From Macrosoma leucophasiata (taxonomy: Eukaryota; Arthropoda; Insecta; Lepidoptera; Hedylidae): DNA of 64,000 nt. The notes beneath the pieces were generated by a model that worked only from the letters and a program-made list of their open reading frames with translations, was not told the origin of the DNA and searched no databases. The position numbers and the translations under genes were made by a program. The DNA lies in assembly GCA_036365455.1 (NCBI GenBank), contig JAWQUS010000016.1, positions 19,863,001-19,927,000 of the forward strand, given 5' to 3'. Of the stretch, positions 37,819-48,985 are shown piece after piece. Position 1 is the first letter of the stretch. Each line of letters begins with the position of its first letter.

Positions 37819-38359
37819 TTTCAATATATCTGTCTTATAATATCTTTGATGATATAAAGTGAACACTACAATACCACAGTAAATAGATACGAACAATAGC
37901 GAAACTACGTACAAACCGTTCGAAACGGCACACTCATACAAACATGCGCATCTACGAGGCCTCTAAGCGGTTCTCGCAGTGCTACAGTTAACAGTAAATA
38001 CAGATACAGTACAGAGTACAGTAGGCGTGGGAGAAACGTCTCACCTTTGTGATTGGAACATTAGCATCTGAAACACTTAACTGTTTCGAATCGTTGTTTG
38101 TATCATTTCGAACATTTGGCACATTGCGTCAAAGATCTACTGTGGCGAAAGTACAAAACAAACAACTCCGCTCATAAAAGCAAAATAATGCAAACGAAAA
38201 ACGCTCTTAAATTATACTTCTTACAAACGCTATAGTCGTTAATATTACGTGCATAAGGTACTGTATTGGCGCAACGGAATAGGTATAATAATAAAATATC
38301 ATCACATTTGGTATCCCACTCTCACTTGCTTAATATTGTTATCTCGCTTCGCTAACTGA
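37819..38359. other. Spacer between the array and the THAP gene
   Basis: No repeat family or exon recognised. No obvious P-type terminal inverted repeat was found here. Confidence 0.4.
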
Positions 38360-38498
38360 ACAGCCTCTGACTGAACAGACTCGTTGACTCGTGGAAACAA
38401 AACTCGCGTTCAGTTAAGTTCAGTAGCGAGTGTCTCGTCGAGACGAGCAGTCACGAGTCACGTTGCGATTTGTTTTTATTTCCACGAGTGTTACAAAA
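38360..38498 (+). promoter_or_regulatory. Putative promoter and 5' UTR of the THAP gene
   Basis: GC content rises, and TTCAGT initiator-like motifs occur at 38408 and 38418. A palindrome TCTCGTCGAGACGAG lies at about 38433-38447. The start codon context is AAAAATGCC. The start site is inferred. Confidence 0.35.
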
Positions 38499-41400
38499 AT
38501 GCCACGAGCGTATTGCGTGGTATACGGCTGTTTGAACTCTGCATCATCAAAACCGCAGCTATCGTATTTTAAACTTCCTGGTGATGTTGAAAGGTAAGAA
38601 TGATGTATTGATTTAACATCTATTCTAATTTAAAAAAATCTCGTGTCACAGTGTTTGTAACAATACTAGTTATTTTTATAATTTGTTGGTTCTTGAATTG
38701 TCACTTCGTGATAAATAAGATTGATAATAAGTAAGGTTAATGTTGTGTGTTGTTAATAGTTTTCGAGGTTGTTTTTTTTATTTATTTGTACAAAAATACT
38801 ATAACATACATGTGTTTTACGTACTTAGTGCTGTCAAAATGAAAGTACAAGATTGTGGCTCCAAAAACAACCACTTTTCGTGGTTGGCGTCGTCTTCATG
38901 GTTTTTGAGAATGTTGAAATCCATAGTGCTGTCAAAATGTAAATCCAAGATGGCGGCTGCATGTAATTGTGAACTGTCGTTTTCATGGTTCTTGTCACAG
39001 ACGTTCTTGTAAGTGTTGAAACCATAGAGCATGTATTATAGTACTCTGTGCCATAGAGCAACGCGGCCCACCGGTCGTGGCGGACCGGTGTTGCTCTATG
39101 GTTGAAACTGATAGTGCAGTCAAAGTGTAAATCCTAGATGGCAGCTGCATGAAATTATCAAACTTTTTCGTCATGGGTGTCGGTTTTCATGGTTCTTGTG
39201 GGTACTGAAACTGATGGTGCTGTCAAAATGTAAATCCAAGATGACGGCTGCATGAAATTATCAACTTTTTCGTCATGGGTGTCGTTTTCATGGTTCTTGT
39301 GGCTGTTGAAACTGATGGTGTTGTCAAAATGTAAATCCAAGATGGCGGCTGCATGAAATGATCAACTTTTTCGTAATGGGTGTCGTTTTCATGGTTCTTG
39401 TGGGTGTTGAAACTGATGGTGCTGTCAAAATGTAAATCCAAGATGGCGGCTACATGATATTATCAACTTTTTCGTCATGGCTGTCGTTTTCATGGTTCTT
39501 GTGGGTGTTGAAACTGCTGGTGCTGTCATGCCTCTCATAATGTAAATCCAAGATGGCGGCTGCTTGAAATAATCAACTTTTTCGTCATGTGTGTCGTTTT
39601 CATGGTTCTTGTGGATGTTGAAATTGATGGTGCAGTTAACACGTTAAACGCCGATAGAAAAAACTAAAAATGGTAAAAATACTTTTGCTCGTAATTTGTT
39701 TATTATGTTACGATACGTATAGAAAATAATTTATAATTTAGTTTTATTCAATTCTGTACATGGGTTACATAGTTACAGTCAAATACATAGCTGAGGTCAC
39801 CGGTGCACCCCATGGCGCACAAACACAGAAAATATATTTTCCGGTAGCAGGCGCCGCGCCGGCCACACCCGCCGGCCACCCGCTACACCAGTAGTGCGCT
39901 CGCGCTTACGGTAATAGAACGTTAAAAAATAAAGACTGCTAATTTTCGTTTAAATAATAAAGACCAATCGAATTATATATCCTGAATTTTTATTTTGGTT
40001 ACTTTTTTCGCTATCTTTCAATTACAAGGTATGTTTGTCCCACTGCGCAGTATAGTTCTACAGCGCCGTGCCGGTTACGGAGTACGAATAAAGTAACAGT
40101 CAGTGTGGCCGGCGGCGAGAAAAAGTAGTTTGAATATGACTATTGACGTCACCGGTTGAGGTCACCGGTGACCACCATGGCGCTATGGTAGAGGAAGGGT
40201 GCGGTCACCGGTGACCCCCATGGCGTTTAATGTGTTAAAGTGTAAATCCAAGATGGCGGCTGAATGATATTATCAACTTTCGTCATGGGTGTCGTTTTCA
40301 TGGTTCTTGTGGGTGGTAAAACTGATGGTGCTGTCATGCCTGTCGTAATGTAAATCCAAGATGGCGGCTGCATGAAATTGTCAACGTTTTCGTCATGGGT
40401 GTCGTTTTTATGGTTCTTGTAGATGTAATGCAAACCAACACATTTTTTTAATGAAAATTACTAAAAGAATATTTTGTTATCTTTTTCAGACGTTCCCAAT
40501 GGCTTCGTTTGATATTTCGAGAAGATTTAATAAACAGACCGCCTCAAAACTATACCGTGTGTGAAGAACATTTTAATTCTGTGGATATTCTAACGGGAAC
40601 CCAACGCAAAAAGCTTAAATCTAATTCATTACCTGCTCTTCATCTACCAAATTTGAGTAAAATAACTGAACCTCCGAACTCGATTGAAATTTGTACACAA
40701 ACGGAAGAAAATGAATACTTCATTGCGATTGATACTTGTCAAACTTCCAGATCTCTTTCATTGGACACGCCACGGAAAAGAAAACTAAAATCCGATCTTT
40801 TAGAATGTAGAAAAAAAATTAAAGGACACGAAATTGATAATAAAACCGGAAAACATCAAAGAGATATATTTCATGAATTGTGTGACAATTTTTTGACAAA
40901 AGAGCTTGCGATGTTTGTAAAAGCACAGACACACTTAAAATTTAATTATACCGGCAATAGATATGACCAAAACTACAAAATGTTTTGCTTGAATTTATAT
41001 TATAACAGTCCACAAGCTTATCGATTACTGCAAAGTGTTATGTGCCTTCCAAGTCCGAGAACATTAAATAAACATGGAATACTAGTCACATCCAAAATAA
41101 ATGATAGACTTTTGTCAATTCTGAAAACCAAAGTTGATGCCATGGATCAAATGGAAAAAAACTGCTCAGTTGCCATTGCTGTCATGAGTTTAAAGGCTAA
41201 TTTAGTTTATAACTTAAAGCATGATAAAATTATTGGCTTTCATGAGGTCGATGGAGTACAGTCACCAGATCCTGCAAAAAATGCTTTAGTTATGATGGCT
41301 CGTGGGATATTTATGAACTGGAAGCAACCCATAGGATTTGCATTACTCTCTGAATGTAGAAACTATGATGAAATAGCTAAATGGATAGACACACTTTTGG

Positions 41401-42878
41401 AAAAACTATTTGAGATAGGACTTAATATTAGAACATTTGCCTCCGATATGGGCTCTGATCTACTTGTCGCTTCAAAAAATAGATCTGTTACAATAGAACG
41501 GCCTTATTTCTTTATTAATTATAGAAAAATATATTACATTTTTGATGCACCCCATCTCATAAAACTGGTTCGTAACAATTTGATTACCTACAACTTCCAT
41601 TTCCAGGATCGTGTAGCTAAATACGATCACATCATTAAATTTTATGACAGTGATAAACAAAAGAGCTTCAAACTTGCACATAAATTGACGAACAGCCACA
41701 TCTCTCCAACAAATTTTGAAAAAATGAAAGTTCGCTATGCTACTCAACTTTTAAGCAATTCTGTAGCCGCCGGTATATCCACTTACGTTGATTTTAATCA
41801 AATTGAAGAAGCCGGAAGGGACACTGCTCAACTCATTCGGATTATGAACAATTTATTTGATATATTAAACTCATCAAATCTTAACGATAATTATGAATAC
41901 AGACGAGCGTTTTGTGGAAAAGAATCACAGATATCTTTTTTAAATGAAATGTTAACTTTTTTTCAACACCTGCAGTTAATCAGTCCGAAAAATGGAGAAA
42001 ATGTCACTGCAACTGTAAAATTTATATACGGGTTTCAAATAACCATAACTTCCATTTTAATGTTGTTTGAAAATTTAAAGTCTGAAGGATACACATACTT
42101 ACTTACCAGAAGGCTCAATCAGGATGTACTTCAGAATTTTTTCCGACAAATCCGAACCAAAAATGGCCTGGCAACCGAACCCACAAGCGGGCAGTTTATA
42201 TCTGCTTTTGAAAAACATTTTTTTTCTAATATTATAAAATTACCAAAAGCAGGTAACTGTGAAGACGATTTGGGAAAATTCCTAATTCAGACCAGTGCTT
42301 TGGCTGAATTGAATGATGAAATGTCACATGATGAGGAACAAGGAACTCCCGGCACGAGCAATGAAGACCCAGATAACGACGTGAAAATTATGAGTTCAGA
42401 ATATGATCAGATGGATGTCATCGAAAAGAACTCACTTTTTTATGTATGTGGTTACCTTCTAAGAAAATGCGCAGAACGCCACAACAATTGCCAAATTCTG
42501 AAATCATATATTAAACCACATCAAGCAAGCCATAATTTTAGTTCAGATAGTCACTACTTGCGATACAGAGAATACATTAAAGATTTTAACCAAAGTTTAT
42601 TAATTGTACCACCAGATAATTTTGTTATTTATGTCGAGAAAATGGATGAAATTTTTCGTAGTTGCTTCAAGAAAGAACACATAAATTGCAAAGTAGCGGC
42701 ATTTATTTACAAAGAATTAGATAAAATTTGTTTCACAGTACCCTGTCCTTGTTTTCCAATAGTTTATTTAAAAAAGCTATTCATAAGAATGAGAATTTAT
42801 TATACCATAAAATTTAATAATAAAGAATTCCGGACGTGTCCTAGCAGAAGAAAGTATTTTTCAGTAAGTAATTTGTAA
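38499..42878 (+). CDS. THAP-domain P-element-type transposase, intact (THAP9-like)
   Basis: Exon 1 (38499-38593) and exon 2 (40490-42878) join in phase (AG/GTAAG donor, TTTTTCAG acceptor) to 827 aa. Residues 1-90 form a THAP zinc finger: Cys6, Cys11, FKLPGD, Trp36, Cys56, His59 and the closing SLPALHLP. The P-transposase region follows, with HEVDGVQSPDPAKNALVM, the central FDAPHLIKLVRNNL (Asp384), LNQDVLQNFFRQIRTKNG (Asp577) and a C-terminal FIRMRIYYTIKFNNKEF close to the stop. P-type enzymes bind DNA through THAP and cut with an RNase H-like acidic core; this family includes host-domesticated THAP9. The frame is unbroken over 827 codons although its intron has gained two transposons. AATAAA lies at 43114. 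No flanking terminal repeats were found. It is either a host gene or an element with unrecognised ends. Confidence 0.92.
39023..39100. mobile_element. MITE-F, 78-bp minimal copy
   Basis: It starts CATAGAGC and ends GTTGCTCTATG, with an 8-bp duplication GTTGAAAC at 39015-39022 and 39101-39108. It is inserted in a 101-bp unit. The right half (CATAGAGCAACGCGGCCCAC) is itself a hairpin. Confidence 0.85.
39640..40234. mobile_element. piggyBac-like MITE, 595 bp
   Basis: TTAA flanks both sides (39636-39639 and 40235-40238). Terminal inverted repeats are CACGTTAAACGCC and CACATTAAACGCC read inward. Subterminal palindromes GGTCACCGGTG occur near both ends together with CCCATGGCG. Removing it rebuilds a normal 101-bp unit. 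TTAA target duplication is the hallmark of piggyBac; no transposase is encoded. Confidence 0.85.
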
Positions 42879-43405
42879 TTTACAGGTTTAATTTTTACTA
42901 CTTTTAGGTTAATGTATTTTATTTATGGCTTAGCCATGACATATTTCGGTTATTTATGCCATTTATTATTTCTTTTTTATCCATTCTTGGTTAGGCCTAT
43001 TAATTATTTTAGTTTTGATTATGCTGCTCTTTTCTGTACTTGTCAACAATTAACATTCTAATTCTGAAAAATCCTTCAATCTGTTTTCGGTTTAATATTC
43101 TATTGTTTTATACAATAAATCATAAATAATCGTTTTATAATTCATTTATAAAACAGGTGGTGGCTGGTAGTGTTTAATCTCAAAATAGATCTGTTTATTA
43201 TCTGACATAGCTGATTCAATAATCACAAAGTCATTGTGAGCAAACATTGACACCCCGCCACCTCTTACATTGGATCTGTAATTGTATCATGTGCTCACTT
43301 CCATTCAAAATGGTCGAGGAGAGCAAAGGCTACCACATGCGTCATACTCGTGAACGGGTGCTGATTGTGGGGACTGGTCTGTTGTGATTTGCGGATGTTA
43401 TTTTC
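42879..43405 (+). other. 3' flank of the THAP gene with poly(A) signal
   Basis: AATAAA at 43114-43119, about 240 bases after the stop, is a plausible cleavage signal for the THAP transcript. Nothing else is recognised. Confidence 0.45.
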
Positions 43406-44014
43406 TATCACGATATTAAGCTGATGATGGGTATTTGCGTATGTGTTTATATGCAAATATTTATATGCCATGGACGTTCACATTATCTTTATTCTATTTA
43501 ATAATATTTGTATTAAATCTAAGGTTTTGACAAAAGAGCAACACGCTGTTGGATAGCGGAGTTCTTCTCAGTAGTGCCTGCACTTGGAACTCTGCTAAGT
43601 GAATGACTATGATTATGACGAACAGATTTTTCATTTTCTTCTATGAAGGAATTGAAAAATTTGATAATTCACTTATAGGTTAAATATTATTATTAAAAAT
43701 TGGTATTTATTAATACCTATTGAAGTCATTCTCTAGGTAGCTTATAACCCGACAATGCAAAAGTGTCCTTGTAGATCAATTTGAAATAAATGATTTGAAT
43801 TTTGTTTTTTTTTTTTAATATCACGTTAAAGTTCTTGATGGATATTTGGCTAGTATTTGCGTGTGTTTATATGCAAATATTTATATGCTATGAACGTTCA
43901 CAATATCTTTATTCTATTTTAATTGTATTTAATAATATTTGTATTAAATCTAAGGTTTCGACAAAAGTGCGACACGCTGAGTTTGTTAGGTAGCGGAGTT
44001 CGTCTCAGTAGTGA
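43406..44014 (+). repeat. Pair of direct repeats, ~170-200 bp
   Basis: Segments 43406-43577 and 43817-44014 share TATTTGCGT, TTTATATGCAAATATTTATATGC, TTGTATTAAATCTAAGGTTT and AGCGGAGTTC. They are separated by about 240 bp. Origin unknown. Confidence 0.75.
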
Positions 44015-44029
44015 TGTAACGAATATCAA

Positions 44030-45702
44030 TTTTTAGACATTCGCGAATGCGAATATCTGCCGTTGATATTCGCGAATGCGAATATTCACTTTCCAATTTG
44101 GTACCATTTGTCTATGGCTTTACAATGCACGCATTTGTCATTGTCATTTGATTTTCCGAGCATTGTCGAGCCGATCCAAACCGGGCCGATTAATGTTGTG
44201 TTTACTTTACGAAAGATTGTTAGCAGAAATACGAAAAAGGAGATGTTGCAAAAATTTATGGACCTCCGGCGATGTATTGTACACAATATCATTAAACAGG
44301 CAAAATCAATATAAAAACGTTTTTTACTGCATATTTTCACTTATTTAGCTTTCTCTGCAGTTACAAAACATTATTTGCAGTTAGAATTGCAACTCAAAAC
44401 CAACATGGCGAATATGGCGGACGATGTCATTTTGACATTTTCATTTTTTAAATTGTATATTGATTATATAGTACTTGGAGAAAAAAGTAATATTTTTTAA
44501 ATACTATCGAAATCGATTGATCCCAAGTGTCGGCTGTTTCGCCGCCATGTTTAACATAGTTGAAAATGATAACATCGTTTGAATTAAATGTGGTTGTAAC
44601 TCTAAAATATATTCTTGAATAAATTAATTGTATTTTTTTCGGATTCTTCTTTAATTTACCCAATTTTTGAGGACGTGTACGAACCAGAGCCGAGCTCGCA
44701 ACATCTCCTTTGAGGTTAGAGTGAGTTTAATTTATTTATTTATTTATTTCACAAACTTAAATCTATCCTTACAGGTGGCTACCCAATGCGATAGACAAGC
44801 AATAGATATTATTTTAAAGATTAAAATACATTCCCAATTAAAATAGATTAAAATACATTAAATAATTTCAAAATACATTATAAAATTAATGATTTTTTAA
44901 GATGAGTAAATCAGTTTCTAGTGAAATATTATGGATTTATTTTACGTATTGTATAATAAGTTGAATAGTGCAATATTATCTTGTTTGATATTAATGTTTT
45001 CACTTCATTAATACTTATTTTTTATATATATATATATATTTTTGTCTTAAATGGAAGTAGATTTTTGTAAGAACTTTAACTACATTAGGAGAAGAACATG
45101 TGTGATAATTATTATTCCTAGTGTGTATTTTGTTTTTATCTAAAAAACGTTTTAGAATAATTATAAACAAAACAAAAAAGATAACCTCTATTCATCTTTT
45201 TTGTTTTGTTTATTATTATTCTAGGTTAAAAAATTACTTGAAGTTCAAAATAGTAGAATATTAATGTAAAGACTGATTAAAGTATAAGAGAAGAATATTG
45301 ACTGGCAGAGAATTGTACTTAGCATTAAGTCCGCCTCATGTTAAATTTTTGTGCTTGAAAGTATAAATAAATACATAAATATGTTTTTGTTTGATATTGT
45401 TAAGCATTATTTATTTTTTCTTTCGTTAATTCTCATGAAAAGTTGATTATTTACATTACCAAACCAACATCAAGTATTTATTACAATTAATGTAATAAAA
45501 AACAGTAACTATATTTGCAAGTCAATGTGAATAAGAAGGTTTAGGGCCTGTTTCACCACTTACTGATAAAGTCCCTGATAATCTATTAAAAACTTAGAAA
45601 TACATCATACAGTAAGACAGTAAAAATCAAGTGTTTTTCCAAAAAACTGATAGGCGGCGATTAAAAAAGAGTACCTAACAGAAACAAAAAAAAAAACAAT
45701 TA
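44030..45702. other. Intergenic, AT-rich, with small inverted repeats
   Basis: ATTCGCGAATGCGAATAT occurs twice at about 44040-44090. An inverted repeat with ~31-bp arms (TTAGAATAATTATAAACAAA at 45152 against 45194-45224) is present. No exon is recognised; the short open frames are not supported. Confidence 0.5.
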
Positions 45703-46312
45703 TTGTCTGTCTGTCTGTCTGGTCATCATCATTTCAGCCAAAAGATGTCCACTGCTGAACAAAGGCCTCCCCCAAAGAATGCCACAACGAACGGTCCTGG
45801 GCCGCTCTCATCCAGCGATTGCCCGCGACCTTCACCAGGTCGCCGGTCCACCTCGTAGAGGGCCTGCCTACGCTTCGTCTTTCAGTACGCGGTTGCCACT
45901 CAGACACAGTTGGATTCGGCGATTGACCTCTTTCTCGAAGTTGGACCGACCTAACTCGATCGTTTGTCCAGGTATACATAATCGTCAACAACTTCGAGCG
46001 TAGTACCCTCGACCATAAAAGAAGTGAGCGTAACGAGGACATTCGACATGATCTTCGTCTTGTCCATGTTCATTTTAAGGCCCGCTCGTTGGAAGGCCCT
46101 AATGAGGCCATTAAGCATTGTGCCAAGGTCTTCCAGGGTCTCAGCCATGCCAACGATATCATCCGCAAATCGCAGGTGGGAGATGTACTCGCTGTTAATG
46201 TTGATGCCGAGTCCGTTCCAGTCCAGAAGCTTGAAGACATCTTCCAATGCAGCGGTGAACAATTTCGGAGATATTACATCTCCCTGTCTCACACCTCGCT
46301 GAAGTTGGATAA
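45703..46312 (-). pseudogene. RTE-type LINE, 3' fragment
   Basis: The minus-strand reverse transcriptase peptide has RQGDVISPKLFTAALE, LRFADDIVGMAE (the catalytic xADD motif) and LKMNMDKTKIM. After a frame change and likely internal deletion comes the RTE C-terminus VGRPSTRWTGDLVKVAGNRW and AFVQQWTSFG. The element ends in a (TCTG)n run on the plus strand (45703-45720), as is usual for the short microsatellite tails of RTE elements. It is 5'-truncated and inactive. Confidence 0.9.
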
Positions 46313-46324
46313 GTTTTGAGTTCC

Positions 46325-46715
46325 GTCAAAGTCAAATACACTCCAATTCTACTTATTTGTGTGTAGGTATGTGTGTTTGTATGGATGTATGGAGATAAAA
46401 GTAGCCTAAGTTACTCCTTATTACATCAGCTACCTGCCCGTGGAAGTCCCGTCAAAGTCGGATACACTCCAATTCTACTTATTTGTATGTAGGTCTGTAT
46501 GTATGTATGGATGTATGGTGATTAAAGTAGCCTAAGTTACTCCTTATTACATCAGCTACCTACCCGTGGAAGTCCCGTCAAAGTCGGATACACTCCAATT
46601 CTACTTATTTGTATGTAGGTATGTATGTATGTATGGACGTATGGAGATAAAAGAACCCTAAGTTACTCCTTATCACATCAGCTATCTGCCAGTGAAAGTC
46701 GCGTCAAAATCGGTT
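46325..46715 (+). repeat. 126-bp tandem repeat, three units
   Basis: GTCAAAGTC landmarks sit at 46325, 46451 and 46577, with a partial fourth at 46703. Each unit contains CACTCCAATTCTACTTATTT, a GTATGTATG run and AAGTAGCCTAAGTTACTCC. The text resembles internal repeats of lepidopteran Helitrons. Confidence 0.85.
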
Positions 46716-46744
46716 CCCAAGATTAGCCCCGCTAAACAGACAGT

Positions 46745-47457
46745 ACCGTACGTACGTGTACCGTGTATACATACTTAAATATGCATTTAGTAAAAAGCGG
46801 ATATTTTAATATTACTCCAATTTTCACAGACACTCCAATTTTATTTAGATGAAAAAGTTTTCTGGTACTACTGGTCCGATTGAAAAAATCTTTCAGTCTT
46901 AGACAGTCCATTTATCGAGAAAGGCTTAAGGCTATATATCATCACGCTAAGACCATTAAGAGCGGAGCACCAAAGAATAATGTTTCAAAATTGGGGGATT
47001 TTTTTCCTATTGAGAGCTTCCACTACGTGCGCTGCGTAAATGGTAAAAGTTTCACAGAAATCATGTGTAACAGTTTTTTCCCCTTCAAAAGTTCTAAAAA
47101 AAAGTCCTCGACATCATAATATGTATGTCTTTTAACGTTAGCTCACTATAAGCTTTTTTATGCTAACCAAAGTTGTTCCAAAATAATACATTATTTGCGA
47201 AGGTGTTTTAATAAACATGATATTAATCCTTATCGAAATAAATGTGTTATTCATCACAAGTATTTAACTTAAAGCAAAATTGCCCTCTACTTCATTCGAC
47301 ATAAATCAATATCTAATATCTTGGGAGATATCGCAGTTTTAAAATAACACTAATCACAGCAAAAAAAATATTGAGCACTGCCCGCACAATGTACAAAGGC
47401 GGCCGGCAGTTATGAGAGGCAGGGCGGTGGAAAGCTGAAGAGTTTTTTTTAATGTAA
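46745..47457 (+). mobile_element. Helitron-derived internal sequence
   Basis: TACTGGTCCGATTGAAAAA, CATTTATCGAGAAAGGC and ATATATCATCACGCTAAG are text typical of lepidopteran non-autonomous Helitrons. Bases 47105-47235 match 60320-60420 in inverted orientation. No clean ends are visible. Confidence 0.5.
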
Positions 47458-47523
47458 TTAAGTGGCAAACAAGCATGCAGTTCACATTGATGTTAAGTAA
47501 TGACTACAGTCCATAGACACTTT
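47458..47523 (-). repeat. SINE-A tail fragment
   Basis: GTGGCAAACAAGCATGCAGT through CCATAGACACTT, cut off where the LINE fragment starts. Confidence 0.75.
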
Positions 47524-47745
47524 ATCTCCTAGAAGGTGCTTTTCCAAACCTACTAAAAACTTCTATAGTTAAACCTATACATAAAAAATCATCGAAACAA
47601 GACCCAAATAATTATAGACCAATAGCCCTACTGCCGACTTCTTCAAAAATCTTTGAAAAAGCAATGCAAAAACGCCTAAACTCTTATTACGAAAAGTATG
47701 GCCTATACGATCACTCTCAAAATGGATTTAGAAAAAACCGGTGGT
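47524..47745 (+). pseudogene. Non-LTR reverse transcriptase fragment
   Basis: The plus-strand peptide has AFPNLLKTSIVKPIHKK, NNYRPIALLPTSSKIFEKAM and HSQNGFRKN, which are RT motifs 1-2 of a Jockey-like element. It is cut on both sides. Confidence 0.8.
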
Positions 47746-48005
47746 GGCAACTCGAGGTGGTGGTGGCGTTTATGGCGTTGGTGGTATTGGTAGCGGCGAT
47801 GGTGGTGGTGGTGGCGGTTGTGGTGACGGTGGTGGTGGTGGTAGCGTTGGTGGTGGTGGTGGTGGCATTATTGGTGTTAGTGGCGTTGGTAGCATTGAGG
47901 GCGTTGGAGGCGTTGATAATGTTGGTGGCGTTAGTAGTGTTGGTGCCATCGGTGGTGTTAGTAGTGTTGGTGCCATCGGTGGTGTTAGTGGCGTTGGTGG
48001 TTCAG
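47745..48005 (+). repeat. GGT/GGC-rich microsatellite
   Basis: Degenerate GGT and GTTGGTGGC triplets give open frames in several registers, with Gly/Val-rich or Pro-rich nonsense peptides. It is low complexity and not treated as a gene. Confidence 0.85.
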
Positions 48006-48059
48006 CATAAGATGGATTTTTGCAGGTTGTACAAGACTGCGCGTTTAAATAATAATATT

Positions 48060-48240
48060 GCACGGTCAGTTACATGTGACTCTGTCACGTGTTCGCAATA
48101 CTAGCAGCCTATATGCTTTCATCTCCGATGGCCATCAATGCGTCTAATATCATGTACAGAGAAGCATTAATGTGAACCAGATTTTTTTAACTGACCAAAA
48201 GTGTTTATGATCCAAAAAAGGCCAGCAGGTGTGGCAACTT
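48060..48240 (+). repeat. Repeat shared in inverted orientation with 60040-60225
   Basis: GCACGGTCAGTTACATGTGA, CGTGTTCGCAATACTAGCAG and GGCCATCAATGCGTC have complements at about 60090-60220. It is part of a Helitron-associated mosaic. Confidence 0.7.
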
Positions 48241-48691
48241 AGTGGCCAACAATTCCAAAGCCACCATGCATTACACTGCTGTTTTCTTAAAAGCATCGAA
48301 ATTATCACGTTATGTGAAAACAGTAATGTACTGCAAAGTGACTAAAAAAACCGTATCAACCGATATGAATAATATGCCTTCAGTTCAAGGTGCTATTTAT
48401 CAATGTTTTAACCTTCCTGCTTTCACGAGATTCTCGTGCAATGGACACGCTACGCCACTGAACCCTGTCATTGATAAATGTGATGATAGATCGATCTTTC
48501 GATCGAAAACTAGGTCAGGAGGACATTTCGTGAAGTTTGCCTCTATATGACATTAAACAAGCATACAGTTTTTAAAGTAAAGAGTATGGTCTTGGTGAAA
48601 CACAATGTTTTAAAAACTAGTGAGGTCAATTCTATATGAGCCGTTTTGAGTAATTTCACAACTCGAAATATCTTGAATGGTAATATAATAC
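48241..48691. other. Spacer, no gene seen
   Basis: An open frame of 102 codons (48242-48550) has no recognisable motif or splice support. A hairpin GATCGATCTTTCGATC lies at about 48489. Confidence 0.4.
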
Positions 48692-48985
48692 GTTTTTTTT
48701 TAATTTTTATGTAATGGAAGAGTTATACAAGCATGCAGTTCACGTTGATGTTAAGTGATGACTGCAGCCTACAGACACCCACACAAAGACCAAGGTCAAA
48801 ATGCAAATGCGTTACCACTCCTGAGGCCTAAAGTGTTACGCCTCTGTGCCAGAAATTACAGGGCCGTACATTACCAGCTGACCGGAACACGATAGTGCTG
48901 AACACTACCATTTAGCGGCAAGTATATTAGGTAATGCGGTGGTGCCTACGCCCGCGAGCTCCGTCACTGGAGCTCTACCACCAGT
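48692..48985 (-). repeat. SINE-A, full-length copy
   Basis: Complete from plus-strand T-run to GAGCTCCGTCACTGGAGCTC and CACCAGT, very close to the 22256 and 62092 copies. Confidence 0.9.

Larger units (their letters stand above)
38900..40430 (+). repeat. 101-bp tandem repeat array in the THAP gene intron
   Basis: Eight units carry TAAATCCAAGATGGCGGCTG or close variants. The AAGATGGCGGC position lies at 38948, 39135, 39238, 39339, 39440, 39550, 40250 and 40358. Spacing is 101-103 bp, with 108-110 bp where a 7-9-bp block (TGCCTCTCA-like) is present. Subtracting the MITE (86 bp with duplication) and the 599-bp insert restores exactly 101 bp. The period is not a multiple of three, so it is not coding. 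Confidence 0.93.

Noticed and set aside
38817..40433. Minus-strand peptides with repeated HKNHENDTHDEK and SWIYILT text
   Set aside because: They are translations of the 101-bp tandem repeat. The period is not a multiple of three, so the frame shifts every unit, and it lies in an intron on the other strand.
43406..44014. LTR pair of a retrotransposon
   Set aside because: Only ~240 bp between the repeats, no TG...CA ends, no primer-binding site and no gag/pol.
47664..48104. Gly/Val-rich and Pro-rich open frames on both strands
   Set aside because: They arise from a GGT/GGC microsatellite open in several registers. Only the first ~80 bases encode a real RT remnant.
48242..48550. 102-codon open frame as a gene
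   Set aside because: No recognisable motif, no splice or promoter support, and it lies within a TE mosaic.
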